Source: JBFGFG01 sp041627475
GTDB lineage: Bacteria > Actinomycetota > Nitriliruptoria > Nitriliruptorales > Nitriliruptoraceae
Direction of reading: 5' to 3'
DNA length: 8,794 nucleotides
NCBI GenBank assembly: GCA_041627475.1
Contig: JBFKQZ010000127.1
Location: 1-8,794 of the forward strand
In this document: positions 6,694 to 8,794 of the stretch, piece after piece
Layout: each line of letters begins with the position of its first letter
Position numbering within the stretch: the first letter of the stretch is position 1
The notes under the pieces: model-generated
Database searches by the model: none
What the model was told of the DNA's origin: nothing
Seen by the model: the letters and a program-made list of their open reading frames with translations, nothing else
Program-made: the position numbers and the translations under genes

Positions 6694-8220
6694 ATGAACA
6701 CTTCCCGTCGTCCCTCGTCCACCTCGACCGCTGCAGCTGGCGGCGTCCTCGCAGCCGCTGCCGGGCTCGCCGTCGGTGAGGCCGTCGCCGCTCCGGTGCG
6801 CGACTGGCTGTCGCCGGTCGTCGCGATCGGTGACCGGGTCGTGGACGCCGTCCCGCAGCCCGTCAAGCAGTTCGCGATCGACGTGTTCGGCACCGCCGAC
6901 AAGATCGCGCTGCTGGCTGGCATCGTCGCTTTCCTCGTCCTGTTCGCGGCCGGCATCGGCGTGCTCGCCCGGACGCGCCGGACGGCGGCGCTGGTGCTGA
7001 CGGCCTCGTTCGGGGCGATCGGCGCCGCGGCGGCGATCGCCGACCCGTCGCTCGGTGTCGCCGCAGCCATCCCGAGCGTGGTCGCCGGCGTGGTCGCCGT
7101 GGCGGTCCTGTCGTGGTTGACGAGAGCGCCCGAGCCGACGCCCGACGGGACCCGACGGACAGTGCTCCGGGACCTCGGCCTGGTGGCCGTGGGTGCAGCC
7201 GTGGTCGGCGGTGGCGGGCGGCTGTTCGCGGGGTTCCGCTCGTCGCAGCTGGAGGCGGCCCGGGAGTCGACCGGGCTGCCCCGGCCCGTCGACCCGGTGA
7301 CCATCCCGGCGGGACAGGACCTCGGCATCGACGGGCTGACCCCGTTCCAGACGCCGAACTCGGACTTCTACCGCATCGACACCCGGCTCGACACGCCGCA
7401 GCTGCAACGTGAGGGCTGGACCCTGCGTGTCACCGGGCTGGTCGACGAGGAGCTCGAGTTCACGCTCGACGAGCTCGAGGAGCGCTTCGAGGTCATCGAG
7501 CGCGCGATCACCCTGACGTGTGTCAGCAACGAGGTCGGTGGCAACCTGGCCGGCAACGCGGTCTGGCGTGGTGTCCGCGTCGCCGACGTCCTGGAGGCCG
7601 CCGGGGTCGACGCGTCGGCGACACAGGTCGTGGGCCGGGCCTTCGACGACTTCACGGTCGGCTACCCGGTCGAGGCTGCCTTCGACCGCGACGCGATGCT
7701 GGTCGTCGGCATGAACGGCGAGCCCCTGCCGGCTGCGCACGGCTTCCCGCTGCGGATGGTCGTGCCCGGCCTGTACGGCTACGTCTCGGCGACCAAGTGG
7801 CTCACCGAGCTCGAGCTGACCACCTTCGAGGCGTTCGACCAGTACTGGGTCGAGCGGGACTGGGAGCCACGGGCGCCCATCAAGACGTTCTCACGCATCG
7901 ACACGCCCAGCAGTCTCCAACGGATCGAGGGCGGCACCGTCGCCGTCGCCGGCGTCGCCTGGGCACAGACCCGCGGCATCACGAGGGTCGAGGTGTCCAT
8001 CGACGGGGGACCGTGGCAGGAGGCCGAGCTCGGGCCGGAGTTCAACGACGTGACGTGGCGGCAGTGGGTCTACCGCTGGGACACTGCAGGGCTCGAGACG
8101 GGCCGGCACGAGGTGCGCTGCCGCGCCACCGACGCCACCGGTGAGACCCAGACGGAGGAGCGTCAGCCCCCGTTCCCGGACGGCGCGACCGGCTGGCACT
8201 CGGTGGTCGTCCTCGTCTGA
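6694..8220 (+). CDS. Membrane-anchored molybdopterin-dependent oxidoreductase, sulfite-oxidase fold (508 aa)
   Basis: This protein has two halves. Residues 1-180 hold about five hydrophobic spans (roughly 13-33, 71-92, 98-116, 121-143, 158-180). Residues about 200-390 form the molybdopterin-binding domain (Oxidored_molyb type) and about 400-508 the Mo-co dimerisation domain, ending with P-P-F-P-D-G-A-T-G-W-H. Cys276 in T-L-T-C-V-S-N-E is the expected molybdenum ligand. The catalytic half should face outside. Thr153-Arg-Arg-Thr-Val-Leu-Arg159 just before the fifth span reads as a twin-arginine motif, fitting proteins whose first spans go in by Sec and the last by Tat after cofactor loading, as reported for an actinobacterial five-span molybdoenzyme. 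The substrate is unknown; sulfite, methionine sulfoxide or other S/N-oxides are possible. The spans carry no obvious haem histidine pair. The ATG at 6694 has no close ribosome site; GGAGG at 6655-6659 is 34 bases away, so a leaderless message from the promoter at 6662-6685 is likely. The fasciclin gene follows. Confidence 0.92.
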   Translation: MNTSRRPSSTSTAAAGGVLAAAAGLAVGEAVAAPVRDWLSPVVAIGDRVVDAVPQPVKQFAIDVFGTADKIALLAGIVAFLVLFAAGIGVLARTRRTAALVLTASFGAIGAAAAIADPSLGVAAAIPSVVAGVVAVAVLSWLTRAPEPTPDGTRRTVLRDLGLVAVGAAVVGGGGRLFAGFRSSQLEAARESTGLPRPVDPVTIPAGQDLGIDGLTPFQTPNSDFYRIDTRLDTPQLQREGWTLRVTGLVDEELEFTLDELEERFEVIERAITLTCVSNEVGGNLAGNAVWRGVRVADVLEAAGVDASATQVVGRAFDDFTVGYPVEAAFDRDAMLVVGMNGEPLPAAHGFPLRMVVPGLYGYVSATKWLTELELTTFEAFDQYWVERDWEPRAPIKTFSRIDTPSSLQRIEGGTVAVAGVAWAQTRGITRVEVSIDGGPWQEAELGPEFNDVTWRQWVYRWDTAGLETGRHEVRCRATDATGETQTEERQPPFPDGATGWHSVVVLV

Positions 8221-8292
8221 GCCACTTCGCAGCCGGCGCCGCCGCGGATGGCCCGGTTTCGCCGAGCGCACATTCTCCCCCTCCGGGCAGAC

Positions 8293-8315
8293 CATGACAG
8301 GCAGTGCACACGAAC
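8293..8315 (+). promoter_or_regulatory. Possible second copy of the CAT...CGAAC promoter element before the fasciclin gene
   Basis: CCATGAC with CAT at 8293-8295, and CGAAC at 8311-8315, reproduce the CAT-to-CGAAC distance of 18 bases seen before the molybdoenzyme gene, although the -35 side is weaker (CATGAC against CATCCC). Transcription would start near 8322, leaving a leader of about 95 bases with an ordinary ribosome site. Confidence is low because the left box is degenerate. Confidence 0.3.
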
Positions 8316-8334
8316 TAGCCACCGAGTGCGCGTC

Positions 8335-8350
8335 TACGACAGCCGTCGTA
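8335..8350. repeat. Perfect 6-4-6 inverted repeat in the fasciclin leader
   Basis: TACGAC, loop AGCC, GTCGTA form a perfect hairpin about 20 bases downstream of the possible -10 box and 67 bases before the ATG. It could be a leader RNA hairpin or an operator for a dimeric regulator. It has no T-run and is not a terminator. Confidence 0.45.
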
Positions 8351-8417
8351 CGCACAGGGGCACGCACTCCACGACTTCCCCGCCCCTCCCACCCCGACTC
8401 CACCTGGAGCACCAAGC

Positions 8418-8794
8418 ATGATGAACACGATCCGCAAGCGCGCAGCGCTGTTCGGGTCGGTCGCTGCCCTCTCGCTGGCTCTCGCCGCGTGCAGCACCGA
8501 CGCCGACACCGCTGACGACACCGCGTCCGACACCGAGATGTCCGAGGACATGGACTCGGCGCTCACGCTCGACCCCGTCGGTGAGGCCTGCTCGGCCGTC
8601 CCCGCCGAGGGTGAGGGCTCGTCCGAGGGCATGGCCGACGACCCCGTCGCCACCGCCGCCTCGAACAACCCGCTCCTGTCCACGCTGGTCACCGCTGTCG
8701 GTGAGGCCGGCCTGGTCGACACCCTGAACGGTCTCGAGGGCGCCACCGTCTTCGCGCCGATCAACGACGCCTTCGGTGCCTTCACGGAGGAGGA
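8418..8794 (+). CDS. Fasciclin-domain lipoprotein, MPT83/MPT70-like, 3' part cut off by window edge
   Basis: The first 125 residues are present. Residues 1-25 are a lipoprotein signal peptide: N-terminal Arg/Lys, hydrophobic core, and lipobox L22-A-A-C25, so Cys25 should be lipidated and the protein anchored on the outer face of the membrane. Residues 26-50 form an Asp/Thr/Ser-rich linker. From about residue 71 the chain reads G-M-A-D-D-P-V-A-T-A-A-S-N-N-P, then L-V-D-T-L-N-G and T-V-F-A-P-I-N-D-A-F. These are the hallmarks of the fasciclin (FAS1) fold and are very close to M. tuberculosis MPT70/MPT83. Cys58 lies where those proteins have a disulfide cysteine, whose partner would be beyond the window. 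Family members are thought to be adhesion- or matrix-related, and the exact role is unknown. ATG 8418 is preferred over the adjacent ATG 8421 because GGAG (8406-8409) is 8 bases before it. The neighbouring molybdoenzyme may be co-regulated. Confidence 0.93.
   Translation, partial: MMNTIRKRAALFGSVAALSLALAACSTDADTADDTASDTEMSEDMDSALTLDPVGEACSAVPAEGEGSSEGMADDPVATAASNNPLLSTLVTAVGEAGLVDTLNGLEGATVFAPINDAFGAFTEE

Larger units (their letters stand above)
8221..8417. other. Intergenic region between the molybdoenzyme and fasciclin genes
   Basis: This 197-base spacer holds the possible CAT...CGAAC element (8293-8315), a perfect hairpin (8335-8350) and the ribosome site of the fasciclin gene (GGAG, 8406-8409). 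Behind the molybdoenzyme stop there is GC-rich sequence with a palindromic CGGCGCCG but no convincing terminator hairpin followed by a T-run. No additional coding frame with credible composition was seen. Confidence 0.5.

Noticed and set aside
6478..7740. A 420-codon minus-strand open frame opposite the molybdoenzyme gene
   Set aside because: It overlaps the well-supported molybdoenzyme gene, and its composition is low-complexity and shadow-like.

Overview
The window looks like a chromosomal segment of a high-GC Gram-positive bacterium of the Actinobacteria. The base composition is very GC-rich and third codon positions are almost all G or C. GTG is used as a start codon beside ATG, and several genes belong to families that are characteristically actinobacterial: an MPT70/MPT83-like fasciclin lipoprotein, a five-span molybdopterin oxidoreductase, an SNF2 helicase with a DUF3670-type region, and a small WYxC protein. 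A deep-branching lineage is possible, but the sequence alone does not settle the taxon. I see no tRNA, rRNA, CRISPR array, insertion sequence or phage gene. This reads as ordinary core or near-core chromosome.

Layout. At the left edge (445 to 1, minus strand) lies the 5' part of a serine-hydrolase gene of the beta-lactamase/EstB type. It diverges across a 143-base spacer from a large acyl-CoA dehydrogenase/oxidase gene (589-2595). A 78-residue acidic protein with a conserved-looking WYWC...H...C...RLGPY head follows (2641-2877). After a 207-base gap comes a two-gene unit: a full-length SNF2-family ATPase/helicase (preferred start 3085, end 6249) and, one base later, a 121-residue protein with an Arg/Lys-rich head and an Asp/Glu tail (6251-6616). 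The right part holds a polytopic sulfite-oxidase-fold molybdopterin oxidoreductase (6694-8220) and the start of a fasciclin-domain lipoprotein resembling mycobacterial MPT83 (8418 to the window edge).

How they fit together. The left genes suggest acyl-CoA or lipid metabolism, with no stronger link visible. The helicase and its coupled small protein are probably made together and may act together on nucleic acid. The molybdoenzyme and the MPT83-like lipoprotein would both sit on the outer face of the membrane. Both are preceded by a CAT...CGAAC element with identical 18-base spacing. In front of the molybdoenzyme this element sits so close to the ATG that the mRNA would be essentially leaderless. 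In mycobacteria MPT70/MPT83 belong to the regulon of the ECF sigma factor SigK, so a SigK/RskA-like pair just right of the window is a testable prediction.

The most interesting points are this shared candidate ECF promoter, the five-span molybdoenzyme with a twin-arginine motif before its last span (likely dual Sec/Tat assembly), and the charge-bipolar helicase partner. I found no clear case for a wholly new system.
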